A DNA stretch of 64,000 nucleotides from the NCBI RefSeq assembly GCF_014269025.2, contig NZ_CP077094.1, forward strand, positions 4,092,001-4,156,000, read 5' to 3'. The notes under the pieces were generated by a model. The model did no database searches. It saw only the letters and a program-made list of their open reading frames with translations, and was not told the origin of the DNA. The stretch is from Pseudomonas promysalinigenes (lineage in GTDB: Bacteria; Pseudomonadota; Gammaproteobacteria; Pseudomonadales; Pseudomonadaceae). This document shows, piece by piece, positions 25,823 to 36,157 of the stretch. Each line of letters opens with the position of its first letter. Position 1 is the first letter of the stretch. The translations under genes were made by a program, and so were the position numbers.

Positions 25823-26461
25823 TTACGCATCCCCTTTGGCCAAGTCATCCAGCTTCAGTTGCAGGCCACCGACCGCTGCTTCATCAGACAGCGCGGCCTT
25901 GGCTTTTTCGTAGGCACTGTGGGCATCGTCGCCGCGCCCCAATTGCACCAGCAGGTCTCCCTTCAACTCTTCACGGCTGGCCAGAAACGCTTTTTCAGTG
26001 TCACCGTCGAGCAGCTTGAGGGCCTCTTCGGCCTTGTTCTGCGCGGCGAGCACACGCGCCAAGCGCTGGCGCGAGATCTCACCCAGGGTGACGTCGGCAG
26101 GCTTGTCCAGCACGCTTTTCAGCTCGGCAGCAGCGTCGTCGAGCTTGCCGGTCTCGACCGCAACCTTGGCCACGAACAGGCTGCCGTACTGAGCGTACGC
26201 GGTACCGCCGAACTCGCTCTTGAGCTTGCCGGCCAGTTCCGCAACCTTGGTCGCATCAGGCTGGCCGGCCGGCGTCAGACTGGTTTCTAGCAGGGCCTGA
26301 TACAGCTGCGAAGCACCTTGCGCCTGGTTGCTCTGGTACTTGTGCCAGGTATTCCAGCCCAACACCACCACGCCAGCCAGCAGGGCACCGGTCAGCAGCG
26401 GCTTGCCGTTGCGGTTCCACCAGTCCTTGACTCCGGCCAGTTCATCATCGGTACTCGACAC
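25823..26461 (-). CDS. yfgM: ancillary SecYEG translocon subunit YfgM (TPR membrane protein)
   Basis: A 212-residue protein with one N-terminal membrane helix (residues ~21-38) after a short acidic cytoplasmic tail, then a periplasmic TPR-like domain (e.g. GRGDDAHSAYEKAKAALSDEA). In E. coli, YfgM joins the SecYEG translocon and periplasmic chaperones. It lies between hisS and bamB, the conserved gammaproteobacterial order. It has no gap to bamB. Confidence 0.9.
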   Translation of the reverse strand: MSSTDDELAGVKDWWNRNGKPLLTGALLAGVVVLGWNTWHKYQSNQAQGASQLYQALLETSLTPAGQPDATKVAELAGKLKSEFGGTAYAQYGSLFVAKVAVETGKLDDAAAELKSVLDKPADVTLGEISRQRLARVLAAQNKAEEALKLLDGDTEKAFLASREELKGDLLVQLGRGDDAHSAYEKAKAALSDEAAVGGLQLKLDDLAKGDA

Positions 26462-26500
26462 CCCAATACTCCTTTTCGCCTATTCGCTTGTTGAACCGCG

Positions 26501-27790
26501 TTACGCCTGGGCGATCGCGGTTTCCAGGTGCTCAGCCAGAGCATCCCAGGCAATGTTCTGTTGTTCGCCCTGGCCACGCAGGGGCTTGATGCCAACTTCC
26601 TGCTTGGCCAGCTCATCGTCGCCGAGAATCAGGGCGAACAGGGCGCCGCTCTTGTCGGCTTTCTTGAATTGACTCTTGAAGCTGCCGCCACCGGCGTTGA
26701 CCGCCAGGCGCAGGCCCGGCAAGCGATCACGCAGGCCCTCGGAAACACGCAGAGCGGCCAACTCCGCCTGGTCGCCAAAGGCGCACAGGTAGACGTCGAT
26801 GGTGCGACTGATCGATTCAGGCACCTTGCCGAGGGTTTCCAGCAGCAGGATCAGGCGTTCGATACCCATGGCGAAACCTACACCAGTGGTAGGCTTGCCG
26901 CCCATCTGCTCGACCAGGCCATCGTAACGGCCACCCGCGCATACAGTGCCTTGAGCTCCGAGCTTGTCGGTGACCCACTCGAACACGGTCTTGCTGTAAT
27001 AGTCCAGGCCACGTACCAGCTTGGTATTGATCACGAACGGAATGCCGGCGGCATCCAGGCGAGCCTTGAGGCCCTCAAAGTGCGTGCGGGAGTCTTCGTC
27101 CAGGTAATCTTCCAGCTTCGGGGCGCCGACCAGCACCGCCTGGGTGCCTTGGTCCTTGCTGTCGAGAATTCGCAGCGGGTTGCTCTTGAGGCGGCGCTGA
27201 CTGTCTTCGTCGAGCTGCTCAAGGCGCGCGCTGAGGAATTCGACCAGGGCGTCACGGTAGCGGGCACGGGCTTCGCTGGTGCCCAGGCTGTTGAGCTCGA
27301 GCTTGACAGCATCCTGGATGCCCAGCAGGCCCCAAAGGCGCCAGGTCAGCATGATCAGTTCGGCGTCGATGTCCGGGCCGTCGAGGTTGAATACCTCCAC
27401 GCCAATCTGGTGGAACTGGCGGTAACGACCTTTTTGCGGGCGCTCATGGCGGAACATCTGGCCGATGTACCAGAGCTTCTGCACCTGGCCATTGCCGGTT
27501 ATGCCGTGCTCCAGTACAGCGCGCACGCAAGCGGCGGTGCCTTCTGGGCGCAGGGTGAGCGAATCGCCGTTACGGTCTTCGAATGTATACATCTCTTTTT
27601 CGACGATGTCGGTGACTTCACCGATCGAGCGTTTGAACAGCTCGGTGAACTCGACGATCGGCGTGCGGATCTGGCTGTACCCATAGGTATCCAGCAGCCC
27701 GGCAACGGTACCTTCGAAGTAGCGCCAGAGCGGCGACTGCTCTGGCAGGATGTCGTTCATGCCACGAATGGCTTGCAGCGATTTGCTCAC
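26501..27790 (-). CDS. hisS: histidyl-tRNA synthetase
   Basis: A 429-residue class II aminoacyl-tRNA synthetase. Motifs include the N-terminal [19 protein letters not shown], motif 2 [19 protein letters not shown], histidine-binding [15 protein letters not shown] and motif 3 [11 protein letters not shown], followed by the anticodon-binding domain. Length is normal. It sits between ispG (24 bases upstream) and yfgM on the minus strand. Confidence 0.97.
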   Translation of the reverse strand: MSKSLQAIRGMNDILPEQSPLWRYFEGTVAGLLDTYGYSQIRTPIVEFTELFKRSIGEVTDIVEKEMYTFEDRNGDSLTLRPEGTAACVRAVLEHGITGNGQVQKLWYIGQMFRHERPQKGRYRQFHQIGVEVFNLDGPDIDAELIMLTWRLWGLLGIQDAVKLELNSLGTSEARARYRDALVEFLSARLEQLDEDSQRRLKSNPLRILDSKDQGTQAVLVGAPKLEDYLDEDSRTHFEGLKARLDAAGIPFVINTKLVRGLDYYSKTVFEWVTDKLGAQGTVCAGGRYDGLVEQMGGKPTTGVGFAMGIERLILLLETLGKVPESISRTIDVYLCAFGDQAELAALRVSEGLRDRLPGLRLAVNAGGGSFKSQFKKADKSGALFALILGDDELAKQEVGIKPLRGQGEQQNIAWDALAEHLETAIAQA

Positions 27791-27814
27791 GAAAAGTCCT
27801 TACGAATCTATGTG

Positions 27815-28924
27815 TCAGCTACGGGCGATCAGTGCCGCGTCAGCCTCGACCTTTTCGGCCGCTTTCTGGCGGATGAGCTTCTCCAGCTCATCGACCAGGT
27901 TGTCATTGGTCAGCTTCTGTGCTGGCTTGCCGTCGATATACACAAGGTTAGGCGTGCCACCGGTCAACCCCACGTGGGACTCCTTGGCTTCACCCGGCCC
28001 GTTGACCACGCAACCGATCACCGCCACATCCAGCGGGACCAGCAAGTCCTCGAGGCGCCCTTCCAGCTCGTTCATGGTCTTGACCACATCGAAGTTCTGC
28101 CGCGAACAGCTCGGACAGGCGATGAAGTTGATGCCACGCGAACGCAGGTGCAAAGACTTGAGGATGTCGTAGCCAACCTTCACTTCTTCGACAGGGTCAG
28201 CGGCCAGCGAGATGCGGATGGTATCGCCAATGCCTTCGGCCAGCAGCATACCGAGGCCGACAGCGGATTTCACCGTCCCCGAACGCAGGCCACCGGCTTC
28301 GGTGATACCCAGGTGCAGCGGTTGAATGATCTGCTTGGCGAGCAGGCGATAGGCCTCCACGGCCATGAACACATCGGAAGCCTTGACGCTGACCTTGAAG
28401 TCCTGGAAATCCAGGCGGTCCAGATGTTCGACATGACGCAGGGCCGACTCCACCAGTGCAGCTGGGGTCGGCTCGCCGTACTTCTTCTGCAGGTCCTTTT
28501 CCAGGGAGCCTGCATTGACGCCGATGCGGATTGGAATACCACGGTCGCGCGCAGCATCGACCACCGCGCGCACGCGGTCTTCGCGGCCAATGTTGCCGGG
28601 GTTGATGCGCAGGCAATCGACACCAAGCTCAGCCACGCGCAGGGCGATCTTGTAGTCGAAATGAATGTCGGCAACCAGCGGCACGGTGACCAGCTGCTTG
28701 ATCTTGCCGAACGCTTCGGCGGCGTCCATGTCCGGTACCGACACTCGCACGATATCGACGCCGGCATCGACCAGGCGCTGGATCTGCGCCACGGTGGCCA
28801 GCACATCGTTGGTGTCGGTGTTGGTCATGCTCTGCACCGCGATGGGGGCATCGCCACCCACCGGCACATTGCCGACCCAGATTTTGCGGGATTCGCGACG
28901 TTTGATCGGAGATTCGCCGTGCAT
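27815..28924 (-). CDS. ispG: 4-hydroxy-3-methylbut-2-enyl-diphosphate synthase (IspG)
   Basis: A 369-residue iron-sulfur enzyme of the MEP isoprenoid pathway, converting MEcPP to HMBPP. The [4Fe-4S] ligands C270, C273 (ACPSCSRQ) and C305, and E312 (GCVVNGPGE), align with the E. coli positions. The N-terminal TIM-barrel has [22 protein letters not shown]. It follows rodZ by four bases, suggesting coupling, and depends on the iron-sulfur machinery encoded about 3.5 kb away. Confidence 0.97.
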   Translation of the reverse strand: MHGESPIKRRESRKIWVGNVPVGGDAPIAVQSMTNTDTNDVLATVAQIQRLVDAGVDIVRVSVPDMDAAEAFGKIKQLVTVPLVADIHFDYKIALRVAELGVDCLRINPGNIGREDRVRAVVDAARDRGIPIRIGVNAGSLEKDLQKKYGEPTPAALVESALRHVEHLDRLDFQDFKVSVKASDVFMAVEAYRLLAKQIIQPLHLGITEAGGLRSGTVKSAVGLGMLLAEGIGDTIRISLAADPVEEVKVGYDILKSLHLRSRGINFIACPSCSRQNFDVVKTMNELEGRLEDLLVPLDVAVIGCVVNGPGEAKESHVGLTGGTPNLVYIDGKPAQKLTNDNLVDELEKLIRQKAAEKVEADAALIARS

Positions 28925-28928
28925 GACT

Positions 28929-29921
28929 TTACTGTCCCAACTTCAGGCGAGCGGTTTCGCCACTGGTGAACGGGGCAACATCGACCGGCTGGCCGTTGTA
29001 ACTGACCTGGGCGCCCCGGGCAAAGCCCAGACGTACCGCAAATGGCGGTTTGCCGGTCAGCTCGAGGTTGTCCCCTTTGCGCTTGATGGCGCTGAACAGC
29101 ACCTTGCCATTGCCATCGGACACTTGAGTCCAGCAATCGGCGGTGAACTGTATTGCGACCTTGGCGCTACCGGCCGGTACAGCCGCTGGGGCAGCAGGCT
29201 CGGCAGTTGCCGGGGCGCTGGCCGCTGGGACGGCTGGGGCTGCGGGGGCGACGGCGGTGGCCGGTGCCTGCTGCACGGCAGCTGAAGCCGAAGCCGGGGC
29301 AGACTCAGCCGGGGCAACTTCGCTGGTCGGCTGGGTAACCGCGTCGGTTGGCGCCTGCTGCAGGGCCAGTGGCGCGCTCTCGGGCTGCTGCCCCGCCGTC
29401 ACGGCCTGGTCTTCAGGCTCATCCAGCGGGTGGATCTGCGTGGTACCGTCGGCGCTTTCGACTTCGACATGTTCCAGGGCAATTTTCGCCAGGTCCTTGC
29501 CTTTGAGGCTGCCCTTGTCCTGCCACCAGATGAAACTGCCACCCACCACCGCGACCAACAGCAGCAAGGTCACGCCGCGCATGATGTTATGCGACAAACG
29601 CATCGGCTCTTCGATACGGCCGAGCGAGTGCACGTCACTGCCTTTGGCGTGGGTGCCGGTGTACTGGTCGAAGGCTTCGACCAGGGGTGCCTGGTCCATC
29701 TCCATCAGTTTGGCGTAGGCGCGGATGTAACCTCGGGCAAAGGTGTGCCCTGGCAGCTTGTCGAAGGCGCCGGTTTCCAGGTGATTCAACGAATTGACGG
29801 TGAGGTTCAGCTTGCGGGCCACCTCGGCTTGCGACCACTCCCGTTTCTCGCGGGCCTGGCGCAACAATTCACCGGGGTTCTGGCCAGTCGCTGCTGCTAC
29901 TTCGGGATGCGCGGCTTTCAT
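28929..29921 (-). CDS. rodZ: cytoskeletal membrane protein RodZ
   Basis: A 330-residue bitopic protein linking MreB to the cell-elongation machinery. It has an N-terminal helix-turn-helix (residues ~18-75, [20 protein letters not shown]), one membrane helix (~114-133), a long Ala/Pro-rich periplasmic linker (~190-250) and a C-terminal beta domain (DUF4115; [16 protein letters not shown]). The linker's biased composition produces long open frames on other strands, which are not genes. Its start overlaps the pilF stop by four bases. Confidence 0.93.
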   Translation of the reverse strand: MKAAHPEVAAATGQNPGELLRQAREKREWSQAEVARKLNLTVNSLNHLETGAFDKLPGHTFARGYIRAYAKLMEMDQAPLVEAFDQYTGTHAKGSDVHSLGRIEEPMRLSHNIMRGVTLLLLVAVVGGSFIWWQDKGSLKGKDLAKIALEHVEVESADGTTQIHPLDEPEDQAVTAGQQPESAPLALQQAPTDAVTQPTSEVAPAESAPASASAAVQQAPATAVAPAAPAVPAASAPATAEPAAPAAVPAGSAKVAIQFTADCWTQVSDGNGKVLFSAIKRKGDNLELTGKPPFAVRLGFARGAQVSYNGQPVDVAPFTSGETARLKLGQ

Positions 29922-30679
29922 CGTTGCTCCGACAGGTATTGCTGATATTCCGGCGTACCGGGATAAAGTCGTTGTAATTGCTGGCCAAGATCGGCCAGGG
30001 TACCTTGCTCGTCGAACACACGGGCAAGGCGGCTGCCCAGCAGCAGGCTACGGGCGGTGTGATCGCTCAACTGGCTGAAACGATCGTAGTATTCACGGGC
30101 CGGCACATAATGCCTGTTTTCGTAGGACAACTCAGCCATTTCCAATAACGCTCTGGGCTGGCGTCGGTCGAGTTGCAGGGCCTTGGTCAGATACGCATGT
30201 GCCTGGTCGCGATCGTCGAGCTTCAGGGCCGTGAGGCCAAGGTTCTCGTACACGCGCGAGCGTTCAGGATACAGGGTATCGGCACTGGCCAGGCGAAACA
30301 TCTGCTCGGCTTGGGCAAAACGTTGCTGAGCATATAGGAAACTGCCGTAATTGTTGCGAATTCGCGTATCGCCAGGGCGCGACAGTAGCGCTTTTTTGAA
30401 ATGCGCCTCGGCCAGGGCAGGCTCCGCCTCGGCCTGGAACACCAGGGCCAGCGCCGCATGGGCATCGGCGTCACCTGCATTGAGGGCCAGGGCTTTGCCA
30501 AGAGGCGCCTTGGCCTGCTGGGTCAAACCTTGTTGCAGATACCCCAGGCCAAGCTGCGTGTACGCACGGCCTGCCTCCAGCCGCCCTTGCCGATTGGCAA
30601 GGGGGTCGCTTGCACCGCCGGACACGCAGCCGGCCAGCAGCGATAGCGCAAGGATCGACAGCGCGGCGCGCAAGCTCAT
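29918..30679 (-). CDS. pilF: type IV pilus biogenesis lipoprotein PilF/PilW (TPR)
   Basis: A 253-residue lipoprotein with lipobox LLAGC (C18) and about six TPR repeats (e.g. GRAYTQLGLGYLQQGLTQQAKAPLGKAL; ADAHAALALVFQAEAEPALAEAHFKKAL). PilF/PilW pilots the PilQ secretin to the outer membrane and stabilises it. Position between rlmN and rodZ is the conserved arrangement. The gene overlaps rodZ by four bases. Confidence 0.92.
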   Translation of the reverse strand: MSLRAALSILALSLLAGCVSGGASDPLANRQGRLEAGRAYTQLGLGYLQQGLTQQAKAPLGKALALNAGDADAHAALALVFQAEAEPALAEAHFKKALLSRPGDTRIRNNYGSFLYAQQRFAQAEQMFRLASADTLYPERSRVYENLGLTALKLDDRDQAHAYLTKALQLDRRQPRALLEMAELSYENRHYVPAREYYDRFSQLSDHTARSLLLGSRLARVFDEQGTLADLGQQLQRLYPGTPEYQQYLSEQR

Positions 30680-30692
30680 GACAAAGCCAGGC

Positions 30693-31838
30693 TCAGTGGC
30701 GCACGCCGCTGACTGGCTGCTCAGCGTCAGCGGACAGCTGGCGGACAGCGATATAGCGCTCGCTGCGGCGGGTACGGTCGTTTACCTGACCGACCAGTTG
30801 ACCACAGGCCGCGTCGATATCGTCGCCGCGGGTGGTACGGGTGGTGACGTTGAAGCCACCATGGTGCAGCAGGTCCTGGAAGCGGCGGATAGCGTTGTTG
30901 CTCGGCCGTTCGTAACCCGAATGAGGGAACGGGTTGAACGGGATCAGGTTGATCTTGCACGGTACGTCGCGCAGCAATTCGATCATTTGCGCCGCATGCT
31001 CAGGCTGGTCGTTGACGTCCTTGAGCAAGGTGTACTCGATGGTCAGTACACGCTTGCCGCCAAGGGTCGACATATAACCCATGCACGACTCAAGCAGCAT
31101 CTTCAGTGGGTACTTTTTATTGATCGGCACCAGCTGATTGCGCAGTTCGTCGTTGGGTGCGTGCAGCGACAAGGCCAGCGAGACGTCGATGTGCTTGGCC
31201 AGCTCGTCGATCATCGGCACCACGCCCGAGGTGGACAGGGTGACGCGGCGCTTGGAAATGCCATAGCCCAGATCTTCCATCATGATCTTCATGGCGGCGA
31301 TGACATTGTCGAAGTTCAGCAGAGGCTCGCCCATGCCCATCATGACCACGTTGGTAATGGCGCGGTCGATCTTGGCAGGGACGGTCCCAAAAGATTTGTT
31401 CGCAAGCCACACCTGCCCGATCACTTCGGCGGCGGTGAGGTTGCTGTTGAAGCCTTGCTTGCCGGTGGAGCAGAAACTGCAGTCCAGGGCGCAGCCGGCT
31501 TGGGACGATACGCAGAGCGTGCCGCGGTCGTCGGTGGGGATGTAGACGGTTTCGACGCAGCTGCCGGAGGCAACGCGGATCACCCACTTACGGGTACCGT
31601 CTGCGGAAATGTCTTCACTGACCACTTCCGGGCCGCGAATCTCGGCAACGGCCTCGAGTTTTTCGCGCAAGACTTTGCCGACATTGGTCATGGCGGCGAA
31701 ATCGTCGACGCCAAAATGGTGAATCCACTTCATCACCTGCCCGGCGCGAAAGCGCTTCTCCCCGATCGAGTCGAAGAACTGTTCCATTTCCTGCAGGGTC
31801 AGCCCCAACAGGTTGATTTTGCCGGTAGATGTCGTCAT
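30693..31838 (-). CDS. rlmN: dual-specificity rRNA/tRNA methyltransferase RlmN (radical SAM)
   Basis: A 381-residue radical-SAM enzyme that makes 2-methyladenosine at A2503 of 23S rRNA and A37 of some tRNAs. The [4Fe-4S] CxxxCxxC motif is C116, C120, C123 ([15 protein letters not shown]), and the methyl-carrying cysteine is C345 ([13 protein letters not shown]). SAM binding is at [22 protein letters not shown] lies upstream of the ATG. The C-terminal tail after ~360 is non-conserved. Confidence 0.97.
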   Translation of the reverse strand: MTTSTGKINLLGLTLQEMEQFFDSIGEKRFRAGQVMKWIHHFGVDDFAAMTNVGKVLREKLEAVAEIRGPEVVSEDISADGTRKWVIRVASGSCVETVYIPTDDRGTLCVSSQAGCALDCSFCSTGKQGFNSNLTAAEVIGQVWLANKSFGTVPAKIDRAITNVVMMGMGEPLLNFDNVIAAMKIMMEDLGYGISKRRVTLSTSGVVPMIDELAKHIDVSLALSLHAPNDELRNQLVPINKKYPLKMLLESCMGYMSTLGGKRVLTIEYTLLKDVNDQPEHAAQMIELLRDVPCKINLIPFNPFPHSGYERPSNNAIRRFQDLLHHGGFNVTTRTTRGDDIDAACGQLVGQVNDRTRRSERYIAVRQLSADAEQPVSGVRH

Positions 31839-31866
31839 GGATTCACCTTCACCCTTAAGCTTTCGC

Positions 31867-32292
31867 TTAGCGAGTGGTTACCTCGGTAGCAGCGAAGAAG
31901 TAAGCGATTTCGCGGGCAGCAGCAGCTTCGGAGTCCGAACCGTGAACGGCGTTGGCGTCGATCGACTCAGCGAAGTCAGCGCGGATGGTGCCTGGAGCAG
32001 CTTCTTTAGGGTTGGTAGCGCCCATCAGCTCACGGTTCAGAGCGATGGCGTTTTCGCCTTCCAGAACCTGAACGACGACCGGACCGGAAGTCATGAAAGC
32101 AACCAAGTCACCGAAGAAGCCACGAGCGCTGTGCTCGGCGTAGAAGCCTTCGGCTTCGGCTTTGGACAGTTGCTTGATTTTCGAGGCAACGATTTTCAGG
32201 CCGGCTTCTTCGAAGCGGGTGGTGATCTTGCCGATAACGTTCTTGGCAACGGCGTCCGGCTTGATGATCGAGAAAGTACGTTGAACAGCCAT
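31867..32292 (-). CDS. ndk: nucleoside diphosphate kinase
   Basis: A 141-residue enzyme balancing NTP pools by phosphate transfer through the catalytic H117 (NAVHGSDS). The N-terminus [15 protein letters not shown] and [15 protein letters not shown] are family signatures. It is preceded by TCTGGAG and by a hairpin/TATAAT element (see 32318-32350) that separates it from the isc operon. Confidence 0.98.
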   Translation of the reverse strand: MAVQRTFSIIKPDAVAKNVIGKITTRFEEAGLKIVASKIKQLSKAEAEGFYAEHSARGFFGDLVAFMTSGPVVVQVLEGENAIALNRELMGATNPKEAAPGTIRADFAESIDANAVHGSDSEAAAAREIAYFFAATEVTTR

Positions 32293-32317
32293 GGAAAACT
32301 CCAGAATATGAGTGTTA

Positions 32318-32350
32318 CGAAAAATTAAACCCGCGAATTATACGCGGGTT
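32318..32350 (-). terminator. isc operon terminator overlapping the ndk promoter -10
   Basis: Read on the minus strand, AACCCGCG and CGCGGGTT form a perfect 8-bp stem with a 7-base loop, followed by TTTAATTTTT: a good terminator 31 bases after the iscX stop. The loop and stem edge contain a perfect TATAAT (plus-strand 32337-32342), correctly placed to be the ndk -10 box. The -35 match is weak. Confidence 0.75.
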
Positions 32351-32381
32351 CCAGGGGATTGCCTAACCTGCAGCGTCACGC

Positions 32382-32582
32382 TTAGTCGGCTTCGTCAATC
32401 CAGGCCGCCTGGATGGCCTCGAGCACTTTTTCACCGCCTCGTGACGGATCGTCGCTGAACTCCGGCAGCGCCAGCACCCAACGGTGCAGATCGACGAAAT
32501 TCACATATCTAGGATCGACTTCCGGCTTGCTTTCTGCAAGCTGGATGGCGATCTCAAGTACATCAATCCATTTCAGGCTCAT
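32382..32582 (-). CDS. iscX: iron-sulfur assembly protein IscX
   Basis: A 66-residue acidic protein (MSLKWIDVLEIAIQLAESKP), the normal IscX/YfhJ length, with the DPRYVNFVDLHRWV motif. IscX binds IscS and iron and tunes cluster assembly rate. It is the last gene of the isc operon, 10 bases after fdx, and is followed by a terminator. Confidence 0.95.
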   Translation of the reverse strand: MSLKWIDVLEIAIQLAESKPEVDPRYVNFVDLHRWVLALPEFSDDPSRGGEKVLEAIQAAWIDEAD

Positions 32583-32592
32583 GGGGCAAATC

Positions 32593-32934
32593 TCAGTGCG
32601 GTGCTTCGGCAGCGTGGTTGAGCGAATATTTTGGAATCTCGATGGTGAGGTCCTCGTCACCGACGATAACCTGGCAGGCCAGACGCGATTGCGCCTCCAG
32701 GCCCCATGCCTTGTCCAGCATGTCTTCTTCCAGCTCGTCGGCCTCCTCGAGGGAGTCGAAGCCTTCACGCACGATGCAATGACAAGTGGTGCACGCACAC
32801 ACACCACCGCACGCGCTCTCCATCTCGATGTGGTGCTCGTGGGCCAGCTCCAGAATGTTGGTGCCTGGCTCCACTTCAACCACCAGCCCTTGCGGGCAGA
32901 ACTTCTCGTGCGGCAGGAAAATCACCTGGGGCAT
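32593..32934 (-). CDS. fdx: ISC-type [2Fe-2S] ferredoxin
   Basis: A 113-residue adrenodoxin-type ferredoxin. The cluster ligands are C42, C48, C51 (SACGGVCACTTCHCIV) and C87 (RLACQVIVGD), at the same positions as E. coli Fdx. It supplies electrons for cluster assembly on IscU. It follows hscA by three bases. Confidence 0.97.
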   Translation of the reverse strand: MPQVIFLPHEKFCPQGLVVEVEPGTNILELAHEHHIEMESACGGVCACTTCHCIVREGFDSLEEADELEEDMLDKAWGLEAQSRLACQVIVGDEDLTIEIPKYSLNHAAEAPH

Positions 32935-32937
32935 CGG

Positions 32938-34800
32938 TTACTCCTCGATCTCATTCAGGTTGCGCCCGGCCAGTGCGGCTTTGACCGTCGAATCAAGGCG
33001 ACGGGCGGCAAAAGCATCGGTCACCTGCGACAGACGCTTGGTCTGCTGCTCGATAGCGGGGCCATCAGTGCCGTTGAGCAAATCACGCAATTCTTGCATC
33101 TGGTACTCGATGGCCACCCGCTCATCTTCGCTGAGCAAGCGTTCACCGTCGGCATCCAGGGCGCCCTGCACCGCTTCGAGCAGGCGCTCACCGTCGACCT
33201 GGTGCTCGCGCAACTGGCGCGCCTGCTTGTCGGAGCCTGCGTGCTCGAAGGAATCCTTGAGCATGCGGGCGATCTCGCCGTCGGTCAGGCCGTAGGATGG
33301 CTTCACCTGAATGCTGGCCTCAACCCCCGAACCCAGTTCGCGGGCGGCCACGCTGAGCAGGCCGTCGGCGTCGACCTGGAAGGTCACACGGATCTTCGCG
33401 GCGCCGGCGACCATGGCCGGAATGCCGCGCAACTCGAAGCGCGCCAGGGAGCGGCAGTCGCTGATCAACTCGCGCTCACCCTGCAGCACGTGGATCATCA
33501 TGGCCGACTGGCCGTCTTTATAGGTGGTGAATTCCTGGGCACGCGCCACTGGAATGGTGGTATTACGCGGGATCACCTTTTCCATCAGCCCGCCCATGGT
33601 CTCGAGACCAAGTGACAGCGGGATGACATCGAGCAGCAGCAGTTCGCCGCCTTCGCGGCGGTTGCCGGCCAGGGTGTCGGCCTGAATGGCAGCGCCGATG
33701 GCGACGACCTGATCGGGGTCGATGGAAGTCAGCGGCGTACGCCCGAACAGCGCGCCAACGGCTTCACGCACTCGCGGCACGCGCGTCGAACCACCGACCA
33801 TGACCACGGCGCCCACCTCGTCCAGCTCGACACCGCTGTCGCGCACAGCGCGCCGGCAAGCTTTCAGGCTGCGCGCGACCAGGGGTTCGATCATGGCTTC
33901 GAAGGCCACTCGGCTCAGCTCGCCGTGCCAGGCGCCATGGCTGACAGTGACGCTATCGGCGTCGGTCAGGGCCTCTTTGGCAGCGCACGCGGCTTGCAGC
34001 AGCTGGCGTTGGGTGGCCGGATCGAGGTCGGCCGAAAGACCCGCCTGCTCGATGATCCAGCCGGCGATGGCGTGGTCGAAATCGTCACCACCCAGTGCCG
34101 TATCGCCACCTGTGGCCAACACCTCGAATACACCCGCAGTCAGGCGCAGGATGGAAATATCGAAGGTACCGCCACCCAGATCATAAATGGCCACCAGGCC
34201 CTCGGCATTCTGGTCGAGCCCATAAGCCACGGCAGCGGCAGTTGGCTCGTTGAGCAGGCGCAGTACGTTAAGGCCAGCCAGACGGGCAGCATCCTTGGTG
34301 GCTTGGCGCTGGGCATCGTCGAAATAGGCAGGCACGGTGATCACTGCGCCCACCAGCTCACCGCCAAGGGTGGCTTCGGCGCGCTCGCGCAGCACCTTGA
34401 GAATGTCGGCGGAGACTTCGACCGGGCTTTTCGGGCCCTGCACAGTGTCGATGAACGGCATGTGCGACTCGCCGCCGACAAAGCGATAAGGCAGCTGCTC
34501 GCCGAGCTGTTTTACATCGGCCAGGCCTCGCCCCATCAGGCGCTTGACCGACAGTACGGTGTTCAGCGGGTCGCTGGAAGCCGCTTCACGCGCTGCCAGG
34601 CCAACTTCATTGTGGTCGGCCAGGTAACGCACTGCTGACGGCAGAATGACGTTGCCCTGCGCATCAGGCAGGGGCTCGCTGCGACCGCTGCGCACGGCAG
34701 CGACCAGAGAATTGGTGGTACCCAGGTCGATACCCACCGCCAGGCGGCGCTGGTGCGGCTGAGGGCTTTGACCTGGTTCGGCGATCTGCAGTAGGGCCAT
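32938..34800 (-). CDS. hscA: Hsp70-class chaperone HscA
   Basis: A 620-residue DnaK relative dedicated to iron-sulfur cluster transfer from IscU. ATPase signatures are [31 protein letters not shown] and [17 protein letters not shown]; the substrate domain follows [13 protein letters not shown]. It lacks the longer acidic tail of DnaK. HscB, encoded upstream, stimulates its ATPase, and the IscU LPPVK motif is its target. Confidence 0.97.
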   Translation of the reverse strand: MALLQIAEPGQSPQPHQRRLAVGIDLGTTNSLVAAVRSGRSEPLPDAQGNVILPSAVRYLADHNEVGLAAREAASSDPLNTVLSVKRLMGRGLADVKQLGEQLPYRFVGGESHMPFIDTVQGPKSPVEVSADILKVLRERAEATLGGELVGAVITVPAYFDDAQRQATKDAARLAGLNVLRLLNEPTAAAVAYGLDQNAEGLVAIYDLGGGTFDISILRLTAGVFEVLATGGDTALGGDDFDHAIAGWIIEQAGLSADLDPATQRQLLQAACAAKEALTDADSVTVSHGAWHGELSRVAFEAMIEPLVARSLKACRRAVRDSGVELDEVGAVVMVGGSTRVPRVREAVGALFGRTPLTSIDPDQVVAIGAAIQADTLAGNRREGGELLLLDVIPLSLGLETMGGLMEKVIPRNTTIPVARAQEFTTYKDGQSAMMIHVLQGERELISDCRSLARFELRGIPAMVAGAAKIRVTFQVDADGLLSVAARELGSGVEASIQVKPSYGLTDGEIARMLKDSFEHAGSDKQARQLREHQVDGERLLEAVQGALDADGERLLSEDERVAIEYQMQELRDLLNGTDGPAIEQQTKRLSQVTDAFAARRLDSTVKAALAGRNLNEIEE

Positions 34801-34842
34801 GCTTATCTGAATACCTTAGGTGTCGCCACGGGCGAAACCGGG

Positions 34843-35364
34843 TTAGTCGTCGAGGCGCTCTTCGAGTTGGCGCACTTCTTGGGCGAGCTTGTCCAGGAAT
34901 TGCATGCGGCGCATCAGGCGCTCGGCCTTGTCGCGCTCGGCAGGCACATCCCAGCAGGCGGCAAAATCCTCGTTCAGCGTGTCCTGAGCAGCCTTCAGGC
35001 GCTTCTTGAACACAGCCACGCCGTCGAGGTCGGCTTCATCCTGCAGCTCTTCCAGCTCTTCGCGCCACTGCATTTGCTGCATCAGAAAATCAGGGTCGTG
35101 GACCGTGATCTCCTGGGGCACTTCGTGGCCACCGATGGCCAGCAGGTAACGGGCACGGCGCGGCGCGCTGCGCAGCGTCTGATAGGCATCATTGAGGGCC
35201 GCAGACTTTTCCAGCGCCGCCCGCTGCTCGCGCTCGGAGGCGTCGGCGAAGCGATCCGGGTGGACCTCACGTGCCAGTTCGCGATAGCGAACGGCCAGTT
35301 TATCGAGGTCCAGACGGAAGCAGGGCTGGAGGTCGAACAGAGCGAAGTGACAAGGAGTACCCAC
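34843..35364 (-). CDS. hscB: J-domain cochaperone HscB
   Basis: A 173-residue J-protein. The HPD tripeptide is at residues 35-37 ([12 protein letters not shown]), and the C-terminal three-helix domain that binds IscU covers ~95-170. I chose the GTG start (GTGGGTACTCCT) because it gives the family length and begins the conserved [12 protein letters not shown]; a longer in-frame ATG would overlap iscA. GAGG precedes it. It lies 8 bases after iscA. Confidence 0.95.
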   Translation of the reverse strand: MGTPCHFALFDLQPCFRLDLDKLAVRYRELAREVHPDRFADASEREQRAALEKSAALNDAYQTLRSAPRRARYLLAIGGHEVPQEITVHDPDFLMQQMQWREELEELQDEADLDGVAVFKKRLKAAQDTLNEDFAACWDVPAERDKAERLMRRMQFLDKLAQEVRQLEERLDD

Positions 35365-35372
35365 GGCCAGCC

Positions 35373-35696
35373 TCAAACGTTGAAGCTTTCGCCGCAGCCA
35401 CACTCACCGCGCACGTTGGGATTGTTGAACTTGAAGCCTTCGTTCAAACCTTCCTTGACGAAGTCCAGCTCGGTACCGTCCAAGTAGACCAGGCTCTTGG
35501 GATCAATGATCACCTTGACGCCGTGGTTCTCGAACACCTGGTCTTCGGCGGCCAGCTCGTCGACGAACTCCAGCACGTAGGCCAGGCCCGAGCAGCCGGT
35601 GGTGCGCACGCCCAGGCGAATGCCCTCACCTTTGCCACGCCCATCGAGGGAACGGCGAATGTGGTTGGCGGCGGCTTCTGTCATGCTGATAGCCAT
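35373..35696 (-). CDS. iscA: iron-sulfur carrier IscA
   Basis: A 107-residue A-type carrier. The cluster-binding cysteines are C35 ([10 protein letters not shown]), C99 and C101 ([10 protein letters not shown]). It passes [4Fe-4S] clusters to target enzymes. Position between iscU and hscB is standard. GGAG is upstream. Confidence 0.97.
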   Translation of the reverse strand: MAISMTEAAANHIRRSLDGRGKGEGIRLGVRTTGCSGLAYVLEFVDELAAEDQVFENHGVKVIIDPKSLVYLDGTELDFVKEGLNEGFKFNNPNVRGECGCGESFNV

Positions 35697-35724
35697 CGGA
35701 ACTCCTTGAGTCTTGCGGGCGGGC

Positions 35725-36111
35725 TTAGATCAAGCCTTTCTTCTGCTTGTAGTCGCGAACGGCTGCCTTGATGGCATCTTCGGCGAGTACCGAGCAGTGG
35801 ATCTTCACTGGCGGCAACGCCAGCTCTTCCGCCAACTGGGTGTTCTTGATGGTTTCGGCTTCGTCCAGCGTTTTGCCCTTCATCCATTCGGTGGCCAGGG
35901 AGCTGGAAGCGATGGCCGAACCGCAGCCGTAGGTCTTGAACTTGGCGTCTTCGATGATGCCTTGCTCGTTGACCTTGATTTGCAGACGCATCACGTCACC
36001 GCACGCCGGGGCGCCGACCATGCCGGTGCCGACATCTGGGTCCTCGGCATTCATCTTGCCGACGTTACGTGGGTTTTCGTAGTGGTCGATGACCTTTTCA
36101 CTATATGCCAT
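35725..36111 (-). CDS. iscU: iron-sulfur scaffold protein IscU
   Basis: A 128-residue scaffold. Cluster ligands C37, C63 and C106 with D39 are present, and the HscA recognition motif LPPVK is at residues 99-103. The cluster is built here from IscS-derived sulfur and then released by HscA/HscB. It lies 46 bases after iscS, a larger gap than between the other isc genes. Confidence 0.98.
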   Translation of the reverse strand: MAYSEKVIDHYENPRNVGKMNAEDPDVGTGMVGAPACGDVMRLQIKVNEQGIIEDAKFKTYGCGSAIASSSLATEWMKGKTLDEAETIKNTQLAEELALPPVKIHCSVLAEDAIKAAVRDYKQKKGLI

Positions 36112-36157
36112 GGTGCAATTCCTTCCTCATCAGGGAGCCGCTCTTGCCGGCGACTGC

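Noticed and set aside
26528..28969. 813-codon open frame on the plus strand across hisS and ispG
   Set aside because: It is antisense to two conserved essential genes; long antisense frames are common in GC-rich DNA with third-position GC bias, and the composition is not protein-like.
30351..31889. 512-codon plus-strand frame across pilF and rlmN
   Set aside because: Antisense shadow; rlmN and pilF have full motifs on the other strand.
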